From Ramazzottius varieornatus (Eukaryota > Tardigrada > Eutardigrada > Parachela > Ramazzottiidae): a stretch of 64,000 bases of DNA. Position numbers and translations under genes: made by a program. Below, piece by piece: positions 54,901-64,000 of the stretch (position 1 is the stretch's first letter; every line of letters starts with the position of its first letter). The DNA lies in assembly GCA_001949185.1 (NCBI GenBank), contig BDGG01000003.1:1931298-1995297 (forward strand), in the 5' to 3' direction. Below the pieces are notes generated by a model. That model saw only the letters and a program-made list of their open reading frames with translations, was not told where the DNA came from and did no database searches.

Positions 54901-57900
54901 GTCTGCCTACAGTGTGCGCACGTCCGTCGGGGACCTATGTAGCTCGGCTCTGTGGACAGTTCTTCGTGATCGAGGAAACGTTTCGTCATTGCGGGAAGTT
55001 TGGTTCTGCTTTGGCAGTTAGTTTGATTTTTAAAGTTGAAACGTTTCCCTCCCCATGATATGGCGAACCCGGAAGTAAGGTGAGATAAGACGGCATACTG
55101 CACGGCTTGGTCCGGGTCTGAGAGAGAAGCTCGCTGATTAGTGCCTCAAGGAATGATTACTAAACGGAGACAATCTTCTGCGTCCGCAGTTGGTTTCAAA
55201 AAAGAAAAATTTTGTCCCAAATACTTTAATCAAGCATTCAGCCATATTTCCGATTTGTCGGCTCCACATAATCAAATGAGAAAATTGAAGGTGAATGACC
55301 CGCAATCAAGTTGGGGTTAGGCTAAAACGGCGACGTTATGCCGACCATAATGATACTGTCGATCGGTTGATCCGAGTAAGCATTCTCGTCAATAGCACGT
55401 TTGTGCTCGGCCCAAATGTTTTTTGTTGTGCGGCAGCTTGACCCTCGTCCACAAGCCACAGTATTACTGTCTCTCACACCGGAAAATTTTGCCCTATGGC
55501 AAAATATACCATTAACATCAAGCACTTCATGTCTTTCTGGCTTTAATGGACGCTAAAGCTCTGACTGGAGTGCGATATCGACTCTGCAACTTATATGCGG
55601 CATTAAAATGTTCGTGCGGAATGCCTCAACGCTAAGTGCTTTCTCGTAATTCAAGTATTTACGGTATTTACTGAAAATCCCTCAATCCCAAATTGCTGTT
55701 TTCGTCAGAAAGCACACAAAATAGATTTTAGAAAACGAATATCAGAAAATACTTGAAGTTATCATTGTTTCCTCGCTGAAAGCAGCACCTGAATATTCTT
55801 GCATAAATTAAAAAACTTTTGAGAAGCCTTTTTGAAATAGGAAGGCGGTTGGTTTTTACCGTACACGTTTTGAAATTGTCTTTGAAATTTCCGTTGTCAT
55901 AGGGGGAATTTTCGGCTAGTTGTAGTGGCGCCACCTGCCGCATGCATAGTACGCAGTAGCGTGAGACTTTGTGAGAGAACTCCAGTGGAACGAAGCGCTG
56001 CGCTCCGTGAAAGTCCCATTTATCACCAGCAAAAATTTAGCAACACTTAGAGAGGAAGAATCAAAAAGCGGCTAATTAATGCCTATAATTAGCCACACCA
56101 AAATCCAAACCAGCTCCAACTCTCTTCAACACTCCATGCTTGAAAAGCCGTCTAGAAGCTGTCGTGTGTTACACTGATCTAGAGATGCAATGGTGCGGAA
56201 GAAGAGCGTCGTGCAGCAACAAGCGAGCTGGGTCTTACGCCACACGTCACAGCGAACCTCGCCTAATTGTGTGATTTCACGGAGAGACTCACTCTGATTA
56301 TCAGATCAGACTTACCTGCTGGTTTCGCCACTTTCCCCACCATCTGCAGCTGTTCTCGTGTCTGAATCTGATCAAGTGTGCTCGGCAGACAGAGTGGAAC
56401 TGGCAGTTCGTCCCTGTAATCGCAGAAAGAAAAGTTCTGGTCAGTTTCCAAACTCTGTGTGGAGTAATCACAGAGCGTCAATCAACGGTAATCAAATTTA
56501 GTTAATTGGTCAACATCAAACGTCCTGGTGTAACTGCGCTATTAACTATTTCTGATCTAAATAAACGACGATCATTTCGGAGGAAACAATCGGCGAAAAT
56601 GTTTGGGTGCTGGGCAAATGAGCTGAACCGATCGCAATCTCCAGTGGCGCATCTTCTCGTTGTTATTGGCCAGAGTTGTGCGCCACTTGAGCAAACCATC
56701 ATGTTCAAGTCGCGCATGTTTTCGTTTCTGTTCTCTGACAGCGTGGACCGCTTGAAAAAGCGAACTGGTCACATCATTTGTCCGGCATCCAATTTCTCCA
56801 GAGGTAACAGCGAAAATCTGATGTTTTAAACTGAAGATTTTGTATATGTTAATGGATAGATTAGCGTTAATAATCTAAAAGTTGTATGGTGGAGGTTCTC
56901 CCGGAATGTTGATTTGAGGTGAAATTTATGCAGATATTCCGGTATTTTATTCCATTGTGTTCCCCGCGCGTTGTTTACCCGTGAAGTAATGCATAGCCCA
57001 TTAGCAAGGAGTACAATGGTGTAATATGATCGGTTCTAAACAATCACAAACCTGTTATGCGAATAATACTCGACGAGAGCAGGAAGCGAGGGGAAGTGGA
57101 CAGCTGAGCCTTCCAGGCTCAATTTCCCGCTTTTGTGTTCGATGAGATAGTGTTCGACGCGTTGACAAGGATGGCTCTTGTGTTGGTCAAATTCCATAAA
57201 GTGTTGCGACGATGGAATATTGACTGATAAGGCCAGAGTGCCGGCTAAACTGGATGGTCGGATGATGAAGACTCCCAACCCAGCTGGCTTCAAATAGACT
57301 TCGGCTGTCTGCCGGTCAAGCCCCGCCAAGAACCAGATTCCTTGTGTCCCGGCCACTTTCTCAAGCATTGTTATCTTATCATCGATAAATGGGGTATTAA
57401 CAGCAGCAGCAAATGCCGTGGACGAACGACCATTCTCCAACCCAGCTACTGACACTGCTGCCCCTTCAACAACACCTTCGACGCCCTTTAAATACATATT
57501 TTGTCTGCCAACTGTATCCACTTTCATCTGTGAAAGACAAAAATAAACAATCAAGACATTGACAGATAACAGAGGATAAGAATAACCCGTTCACTCAACA
57601 CGGCCCTTCCTCCATACTTCCTTACAGGTTCCTCGACTTCAAAGACCAAAACTGCGGTAACAAAAAACATCCAAAGTTTCCCCTTTCCAACAAATCAATC
57701 GAGTAGCATTCGGCAAATTCAGAAATGGGAAACCGGCAAATTCAGAAATGGGAAACCGGCAAAAAATCTCAGGACGATTGCTATCACAAGAGGCGCACGC
57801 TTCCAGCTAGCAACAATAGAAACTTGCGCCACCAGTGTGAGCATTCATCCTTTTTCTGAACGAAGTGATCCACAAAGTTCTTTTTTACCACGATACTGCG

Positions 57901-58221
57901 GGCGAACAGAAGGACGACCCGTGCTAAAAGGAGGTCGGTACTCTGCGCAAAGTGATGGGGAAGTTTGCTTACTGCTCACCTTATTAGACTCTTTTCCATT
58001 TCCGCCCTGTTGCTGCGAATCTTCGGGGTTTCCGGGGACAGACTCGGAAGTGATTTCCCGTTGATATCCGTGGTGGTGCGGAAGTGGAGTAATCCACGAA
58101 GACGCACTGCGGGAAGAGGGGCTGGTAGTGTTGACGCTTTCCGACGTCGCCGCTGATGAAGAGGAGGCGAGCGAGTAACGACGAATGCCCGAGCTGACAT
58201 CACTCAACATCTGGCTTCCAA
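48995..58221 (-). CDS. RIN-type Rab5 exchange factor (SH2, RH/VPS9, RA), 5' exon missing
   Basis: Minus-strand exons: 58221-57980, 57527-57052, 56413-56316, 53024-52661, 51995-51805, 51413-50769, 50569-49916, 49818-49646, 49435-49219 and 49155-48995. All phases agree, giving about 1,073 residues after an unfound start exon. Order of domains: a Ser-rich lead-in, an SH2 domain (WFLAGLDRQTAEVYL, FIIRPSS with the phosphotyrosine Arg, FPSLPALVEYYSHNR), a long disordered Ser/Pro region, the RIN-homology and VPS9 region (TKQLLMIFWDIFG, YSFADTTAAFAFAIARTKA, LDFIWQL, YANYFPVLLAA), then a Ras-association-like domain. VPS9 domains load GTP onto Rab5 at early endosomes; the SH2 and RA parts couple this to receptor and Ras signalling. 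Two acceptors (exons 6 and 7) end in AAG. Five of nine introns hold a family A MITE. Confidence 0.85.
50611..50733. repeat. Palindromic MITE family A, copy 16 (RIN intron)
   Basis: Outer arms GGGATGTCGGCAAACGA and TCTATCTGCCGAAGTCCCA enclose core CCAAGTGGCGCACAG and ACGTGCGCCACTTTA. It occupies most of a 199 bp intron (50570-50768). Confidence 0.88.
51487..51595. repeat. Palindromic MITE family A, copy 17 (RIN intron)
   Basis: Core arms TCCCAAGTGGCGCGCG and TGTGCGCCACTTGGGA, with spacer TTCTCAGTGTTGTTGGC. Confidence 0.85.
53627..53751. repeat. Palindromic MITE family A, copy 18 (RIN intron)
   Basis: Core arms TAAAGCGGCGCATG and CGTGCGTCACTTGA, with right terminus TCGTTTGCCGGGTTCCCAT. Confidence 0.8.
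56602..56716. repeat. Palindromic MITE family A, copy 19 (RIN intron)
   Basis: The left terminus TTTGGGTGCTGGGCAAATG is followed by core arms CCAGTGGCGCAT and TTGTGCGCCACTTGAG. Confidence 0.83.
57714..57770. repeat. Short tandem duplication
   Basis: TTCAGAAATGGGAAACCGGC occurs twice in direct orientation about 22 bp apart (57717 and 57739 onward), immediately beside MITE copy 20. Confidence 0.75.
57752..57840. repeat. Palindromic MITE family A, copy 20 (RIN intron)
   Basis: The left arm GAAACCGGCAAAAAAT is followed by core arms CAAGAGGCGCACGC and ACTTGCGCCACCAGTG. The right outer arm is missing. Confidence 0.72.
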
Positions 58222-59664
58222 CTGTAAAATAGAAACCACACCATGGTACACTAGCTTCAATAGTATGGTTCAATGTAAGCCTGGCAAACACCAGACGAAC
58301 GACAGCAATCTCTACGGGCCACACTGTACAGTACAGCCATGACAGTTTGATCGCGCACGGTGATCTGCCTGTTAAAATCGAATATTATGCGCCTTGACCA
58401 CTTGTCCATAACTGACGCCAATGAAGCCGCCCGAAAGCTGAATAGAATGGCTAACTTGATCTGGGCATCAAAGTAGACCGTTTAGAGTGTAAGACAGATT
58501 GTTCCATCATTCATGAGGTTCGTTAGAGAGAACGCTTTTTGAATCGGAACTCGGAAGTGGCGGTAACAACTTTACTTTGCGGCCTTTGCCGCTCGGCTGT
58601 ACTAGCGTCAATCAACACAATCGCGCCAATCAATCGCACATACATCGACGTCGTAGGGCTCTTCTTGAAAACTGAATCAAGCAGCGGATGAAATCAGTTT
58701 TCCATGACGTCACTGCCGAATACTATGATGGCGCGGTGGATAAGTATAACTGTCCGCGACGTGGAGGTCGATGTTTCGAGTTTTGAAATTTGGTCAGAAC
58801 TCTTTTTGCATTCCAAAAGTTTTCTATTCATGGTTCATGGTCTACTTGCACTCCATGGTGGGCACTGAAACTCAGATATTTTGTTTATTAGTTCAAATAT
58901 TTTTGGGATGACTTTAGAGAGGTAGAGAGTGGCATCTAAATTATGAACAACTGGAAACGGCAGATAACGCCCTCTTCGACATTCTTAATGGGGGAGCGAA
59001 CATAGAAATAATGAGCGACTGCGGAAAATGGGCGCCACCGGAGCAGTACGGTGACGTGTGAAGAGATTCCACGGTTAGCTGGTAAGCAGCTTGATTGCGA
59101 CAAGTAGAGCGCGTGGATGATAAGGACGATGCTCGGCTGCAGACTTCACCAAGTACTCCGCACAAGAGAGCAGGTTGGATGGGTCGCTGACAAAATGGAC
59201 ATCTTTCGACCGCTGTTGAGTCAAGCTAGTGTCAAAAGCTTATAAGTAGCACCCGCTAATCTTTTAATAAGTACTATCTCAGTACTAGGTCGCTATCTGG
59301 GCGGTGCAGCTCAGCCAGTCGTCCTCTTCTGTTTTTTCACTCGAGCAGACTTCGAGTAAACATACGCGTCGACATGCCCATCCGAAGACTTCGAAAAAAA
59401 TTAGCCCCAAACCTCAAGGAAACAATTTTGTGACAGTTGGCTGGCGGTGTGGTTTGAGCTCGTTCTTCGCCGCGGGTTACTTCCTGTCAGTACTAATCCG
59501 AAAATTAGAAAAACTTGCAGTCGTGAAATTGTGCTGGGTTCGTTCTACTGTACATCAGTTTACTGCTGGAGCAAGACGACAACGCTTGTCAGATTCATCC
59601 TTGAAATAGATGGTAATCGTACCGGAACCCATTAGTCGTAGGTCAAACCCGAAGACTTGCCAAA
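58222..59664. other. Upstream of the RIN-like exons; start exon not found
   Basis: The first coding exon of the RIN-like gene should lie here or further to the right on the minus strand, with a phase 1 donor. I could not identify it. No other gene is supported. Confidence 0.35.
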
Positions 59665-59791
59665 TTGGACGTCGACAGAAGATCTCCCCAGATCGTTGTA
59701 CCAAGTGGCGTACGAATGTGTTGGAATTAGCTGAGAGCGTGCGCCACGTGGCAAACGATCTGGGCGAATTCATGCACCGACGTCTTCAATG
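59665..59791. repeat. Palindromic MITE family A, copy 21
   Basis: Outer arms TTGGACGTCGAC and CCGACGTCTTCAA; core arms CCAAGTGGCGTACG and GTGCGCCACGTGG. Confidence 0.82.
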
Positions 59792-61778
59792 GGTTTCCTA
59801 TAATATTCAAGAACTCTTTTCCGGTACAGCTTGGTACAAGAAAACTTGAAACTACTATATATACACATAAAAGTCGGGAATTTTCGATATGAATTTTAAG
59901 CTTACTCTCAGCCGTTTTTGCCTTACAGCTGAAGTACTGGAAGAACGTACTCGGTCTGTCACGGTCACTTTCAAAATGAAGTACTCCAGTGCACCGCTCG
60001 ATCGAGCACTTTTCCGATCGCCGATCGGACACAATATCGGAAGTGTTCTCTTTCGAGTAGACAAAGGTAGTCTGTTATCAGCTTGATAGATTTACCTGCC
60101 GGCATTGTTGATGTTCGTTTTACGGCTGGAACTTTCAATAGATCATGATAATAATATCGGCATAAATAGCAGTAATCCTTGACGATCCGGTTTCGTGCTT
60201 GTGAAATGGGAGAGAAGCTAAATGAAAATGCTCAGAAATGTGTGACGGTATTCCAGTATGATCCGTCACATATTTTCCTCAAATGCCATCGTTGTTCGCT
60301 GTTGCATATCAGAGATACTAGATTCAACGAGAAAGTTCCATTCACACATATACGCGGGGTAAATATGCGCAGCTTTGTTGGTGAACCGGCAAAATAGATA
60401 CTTGAAACTTCTGCCGACAACAATGCCGACGTTTGTTTGAAAGTCATAAAGGCGTTACCGAAAAAAGAATATACAGTGTAACAGGATCATTGCATATGCG
60501 CGTACACTGGCTAAGTACACCAGTTTCACGTACACGCAAGACCAGATATTATGGGCCAGTAAAAATTACGGGCCAGGCCTTTTCGCTACGGCGGCACGGG
60601 CAGGTGATTCTTGCTACAAGTAAAAACAGCATCGAAGGCTGCACTGCTGTACGTGCGTGCGGGATACTGGGCCGAAGAGCTAAAGCTTGTCATGTTATTT
60701 TGCTATAGCAGTTAGATCTTTTTGTTGTAACATTTAGATCTCTAATTTACCGGAACACGCATACCTTCAACAGTTCAGGCTAATCCAAGGCTTCTCCGGG
60801 AGGAAGTCGACAGCAGCGTTGAAGCGTTAGAGTAAAACAGCTGATCAGCTGGTGGCCATTGTCCATGACAATTTTCTACGGTTGAATTTCACTACGTTAC
60901 GTCATTTGTCCGATTTCTGTTTCTCACTTGAACACAAATTGTAAATTTGCCGTCTTTTCCGCCTGGCCCGTAAGTTTTACTGGTCCATAATATCTCGTCG
61001 CGCGTGTACAGCGAGAAGCATTATAGCTGAGCCTGAGAGTGCACAATTTGACTTTTGCAGTCTACGCACTGTACACAACACACAGCTTGAGCATAAAGGA
61101 AGAATAAACAGCTAATACTTTGTCAAACATGGGTTCTTTAATTGACTGAATGGCCAACGAGTTATACTCGCAGCCATCTTCGAGGCACTTTTGGCAGACA
61201 ACCATCAAAAGAAGAATAAATCACCAAGGACCATAAAACCATGTCTTAGTTGTGATTCATACCGCCCGGCATTCTGCGCAGACTGCACACAAGGCAATCT
61301 GCTACCACAACCACATTTCGTACGACTTCTCTGAATTTTCGAGTTTCAACTCGTGAACTAATCTATGAGCCACATGGCCAAACATACGCACACGCACAGA
61401 GCTCGCGAAGGTTTCATGCATATTCACGAAGTTACTGCTGCGAGGTTGTTTTTCTGGTTTGCAGAAACGCACCACCCGGACTAGTCTATGTACCTGATGG
61501 CGTGTAGTTTTCACTGTCTAGCATTGTCGAATGCGAAGACAGTTGTCGTGCGTGGTCTGATCTGGGTTCTTGACCAGCCGATATTTGCAGGATCGCTAAA
61601 CAGAGGTAGGCAAGTCCTATGTGTGTTTCGAACACGAAGGACCCACCTGCTTTTGTACTGGTGCCTTGTAGTAGCGTTTGGCGATCTCCCCAGACTGTGG
61701 GAGAACCAGGCTGTACATGTAGACGGTAAACTCAGAGCGGGTAGGTCGATCATATGGGAGCAGAAAGATGGTGCCGCT
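59792..61778. other. Intergenic, no gene seen
   Basis: About 2 kb with only short overlapping frames and no recognisable domain. It may lie in the first intron or promoter of the RIN-like gene. Confidence 0.35.
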
Positions 61779-61899
61779 GTTGCCTGCGACCATACCACGT
61801 AGAATGCTCCCGATCCCGTTCGATCTCGGAAGATAAGCTACGTCGGGCCCGGTTAGTATTTAGATGGGCGACCGCTTGGGAACACCGGGTGTTGCCGGC
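61779..61899 (+). rRNA. 5S rRNA: 5S ribosomal RNA
   Basis: About 120 bases aligning along the full length of animal 5S rRNA: the start GTTGCCTGCGACCATACCAC, then TCGATCTCGGAAGATAAGC (A box side), GGCCCGGTTAGTATTTAGAT, GGGCGACCGCTTGGGAACAC and GGGTGTTGCCGGC (C box side). The 5' GTTGCCTGC pairs with the 3' GTTGCCGGC side to form helix I. Transcription by RNA polymerase III uses these internal boxes through TFIIIA. Only one copy is visible, so it is either a dispersed gene or the edge of nothing larger in this window. Confidence 0.93.
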
Positions 61900-61907
61900 T
61901 TCTTTTT
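61900..61907 (+). terminator. RNA polymerase III terminator of the 5S gene
   Basis: A run of five T residues (TCTTTTTA) directly follows the 5S 3' end, as expected for Pol III termination. Confidence 0.8.
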
Positions 61908-62348
61908 AGCCCTGCGTCGCAGTCACTCGCATGCATGCTTCCGGTTTGGAATATCGGATTTTTGGAACGAACCTTCCGTTTTGTTGTCTGGCTGCAGGAA
62001 TTTCGGCCCACGCTACATGGCGCGTTTTATTAAGTTCAAAAACCATTGCATATCACATAACTTAGGGAGATAAGAATTCGCAATTATAGTGCACAGTACA
62101 ACACAAAAACATTTCTTTACTTCTAAATATTAAAATTTAAATCTGCAAACACCATCTGGCAACAAACAAAAGGAGAGTCATCAAGGGAACATGTATAAAC
62201 TGTGAAATATAGCAAATTTGTATTCGGCTGCTCGCGGACAACGTCGATATTGCTCGTCACCAAGGCTCGTAAAGTACAAGTCAGTCCCCAGAACTGAACC
62301 CTGCAGAACTCAAGTAAACTAACGGGAACATCACTGTAAATGCCTAAT
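61908..62348. other. Intergenic between 5S gene and YPGG protein gene
   Basis: No gene is supported. It should include the 3' untranslated region of the minus-strand gene ending at 62349. Confidence 0.4.
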
Positions 62349-62902
62349 TCAATGGCGAGGACCTTCGTTGCCTCTCTGTCCGGTAAACCATCCACTAACT
62401 CCAGCGGGGATGAAGCCGGAGATATAATCCACGAAGCTCTGACTTTCTCGTCTTATTGGAGCGCCACCTGGATACAGAAACGAGCCTCTCCGTCCACTGG
62501 GTTTCGGTCCCGAGTCTCTTCGTTCTCCTTGGTGTCCTCTGCCGGCTTCACTGCTGTTGCGACGACCAGGGAAGAGGAAGGAACCACCGCGGGCACGACG
62601 AGGTTCCGGTTGGCTCTGGGGTTGACCGGGATGATAGCCGAACCACTCGGATATGCTGGAACCACGGCGTCTGTAGGCGCCACCTGGATACATAAAGGAA
62701 CCGCCGAATGAGCCCCGGTGGTTGTGTTCGTGGCCGGTGTGGTCGCCCTTGACGAACTTGACTAATTCACTTTCTCGTCGAGCGTACTGTCCTCCAGGGT
62801 ACATGAAGGACCCACCATGGGTACCGCGGTGACGATGAGATTCCTCGCTCTCGTTGTGAGCTGGGTGGATGTCTCCAGGACCTGGATATTCGTGCGCGCG
62901 GG
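62349..62902 (-). CDS. Repeat protein with GSF(M/L)YPGG and RRxS units; 5' exon missing
   Basis: The last coding exon on the minus strand runs 62902-62349, after an acceptor GTTACAG. It begins with two bases of a split codon, so a start exon lies upstream and was not found. It encodes about 183 residues with four copies of G-S-F-[ML]-[YF]-P-G (GGSFMYPGGQ, GGSFMYPGGA, GGSFLFPG, RGSFLYPGGA). Each is near an Arg-Arg-x-Ser site (RRES, RRGS, RRNS, RRDS, RRGS, RRES). The rest is rich in Gly, His, Pro and Arg, with a hydrophobic end (YISGFIPAGVSGWF). RRxS is the classic protein kinase A consensus, so multi-site phosphorylation is plausible. No family is recognised. Confidence 0.6.
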
Positions 62903-63389
62903 CTGTAACAACAAAGACAAGTTCAGTTCGAACGTAAACTGCTCAAAACTATTTAGTGAATTCAGTCCTAATTCGGTGAAGTTGGTAACAGTTTTACACA
63001 ACGTCGAAGCAGTTATAGGCGCACACGTACATTCGATCTGTTGGATTCTAACTCTCGCGCGTGGTGAGTTAGTTTGATATTCGCCTCTGACATGCCTAAC
63101 ATGGGATTCCAGCGAGGTCAGCGAGTTATCGCAGTGACTTTGAAATTGAAACGTGACTTCTGGGGCACAATGACGTCAATGTAATTATGAGACTGAAATC
63201 GAAGACATGGCTGGAGGGTGCAAGAAAGGGGTGCTCGACCCTTCTGTCGGATCTCGGGAAACACATGATCTTCCGATCTATCCCAGACCCGCCGAGTAGC
63301 ACCGGTGTGCGAGTTACGGGATTCTGATAGAGTAGAAAAGCGTTGAAAACCATCGGAAAAAGACGAGCGTTGTGAAATAGATTTTCAAT

Positions 63390-63516
63390 TGGGAGACCAG
63401 TAAACAATATCGGGGTGATGGATATTTCGAGTGGCGCATTTTTCCTGCCTACTGAATAAGCACATGCACCACTTGAGATAACAGTCATCTCGAGGCTGTT
63501 TTGCCGGCCTCCCAAT
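63390..63516. repeat. Palindromic MITE family A, copy 22
   Basis: The best-preserved pair of ends: CAATTGGGAGACCAGTAAAC at the left and GTTTTGCCGGCCTCCCAATTG at the right (first 20 bases GTTTTGCCGGCCTCCCAATT). Core arms are TCGAGTGGCGCA and TGCACCACTTGAGA. Confidence 0.88.
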
Positions 63517-63807
63517 TGTGCGACGACCATGTCTACTACGGTGGTATGGTCCCATACCGTAACTTTTGCAAATGCGATGTCGAGCAGACGGTACGTCAAA
63601 ATACAGGTACGAGGAGGCGGCAGTGTGGCCACCGCAGAATTTAGTCGTCGAGGTGGCCACACTACGAAAGTCCAAGCACCGAATGGGTGGTTGATTGACT
63701 GATCAAAATCAGCTGATTTGGTCAAAACAGGCGTTTTAACCTTGGGAAGACTCTGCCTCCTCCCGCAGATCACTGCTCAACGTTTCAAGCCTTGTTTCGC
63801 CTTCCTA

Positions 63808-63818
63808 ATGTCTGACAA
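63808..63818 (+). other. Possible start exon of a gene running out of the window
   Basis: ATGTCTGACAA is followed by a strong donor GTAAGT on the plus strand, so an 11-base first coding exon (Met-Ser-Asp, phase 2) is possible. Nothing downstream in the window confirms it. Confidence 0.2.
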
Positions 63819-64000
63819 GTAAGTTAACATGATTATCTATCGATGAAGGAAAAACGAAAAGATTTGAAGGAGTGGCTGCTGAGGTTCAGCTGTGGCCACT
63901 TGGCAGTCGTTTTGCCACGGTGCCACTCCACTGCCGAGCCCTGGTACTCCCTCTTGGCCGCACCAATGTACTATCCACGTTCATTTGCCACACTTACTTG

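Noticed and set aside
61801-61907. tRNA-like reading of the TCGATCTCGG...GGGCGACC region
   Set aside because: The whole 120 base span aligns with 5S rRNA and does not fold as a cloverleaf.
2711-63516. Spaced palindromic repeats as a CRISPR-like array
   Set aside because: Spacing is kilobases and irregular, the genome is animal, and no cas-like genes exist; they are dispersed transposon copies.

Overview
This window is nuclear DNA from an animal. It holds spliced genes with short GT-AG introns, on both strands, that are recognisable metazoan orthologues: CDK5RAP3, COG7, EME1, NFATC2IP/RENi, GNA1, a RIN-type Rab5 exchange factor, a RASD-like GTPase and a rhodopsin-family GPCR. There is also a 5S rRNA gene. 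Small introns, compact genes, many lineage-specific secreted or low-complexity proteins and a heavy load of tiny palindromic transposons suggest an ecdysozoan invertebrate. A tardigrade is my best guess, but nothing in the window proves it. Exon models were built by eye from splice signals, reading phase and protein-family fit. Phase closed across all exons for most genes, which supports those models.

Layout. 0-1.8 kb: a decayed CGGBP1/hAT-derived gene and an SGNH-like fragment. 3.7-5.8 kb: an HP1-like chromodomain plus chromo-shadow protein. 5.8-12.1 kb: gene-poor, with transposon relics. 12.2-13.4 kb: GPCR. 17.7-20.4 kb: two small secreted proteins and an unknown membrane protein. 21.4-26.9 kb: an aldo-keto reductase with altered active site, then COG7. 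27.5-28.4 kb: two non-autonomous DNA transposons, one a 619 bp hAT-type element with a perfect 8 bp target duplication. 28.9-32.9 kb: GNA1 and a Lys/Pro/Ser-rich repeat protein. 33.1-35.2 kb: RASD-like GTPase. 37.8-42.4 kb: a head-to-head pair, NFATC2IP-like (minus) and EME1 (plus). 42.9-45.3 kb: CDK5RAP3. 45.8-47.2 kb: a secreted repeat protein related to the one at 17.7 kb. 49.0-58.2 kb: RIN-like gene (minus). 61.8 kb: 5S rRNA. 62.3-62.9 kb: a YPGG/RRxS repeat protein (minus).

The strongest unexplained structure is a family of roughly 100-130 bp near-perfect palindromes with core AAGTGGCGCAC ... GTGCGCCACTT and outer arms ending in TTGGGAGGCCGGCAAA. I count about 22 copies, about twelve of them inside introns of the genes modelled here and none inside a modelled coding exon. 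One copy in the GPCR intron carries an in-frame alternative splice donor. Functional links between genes are limited. The NFATC2IP-like/EME1 pair is the clearest candidate for a shared genome-stability role, because in yeast the RENi protein Esc2 is known to act with Mus81-Mms4, the counterpart of MUS81-EME1.
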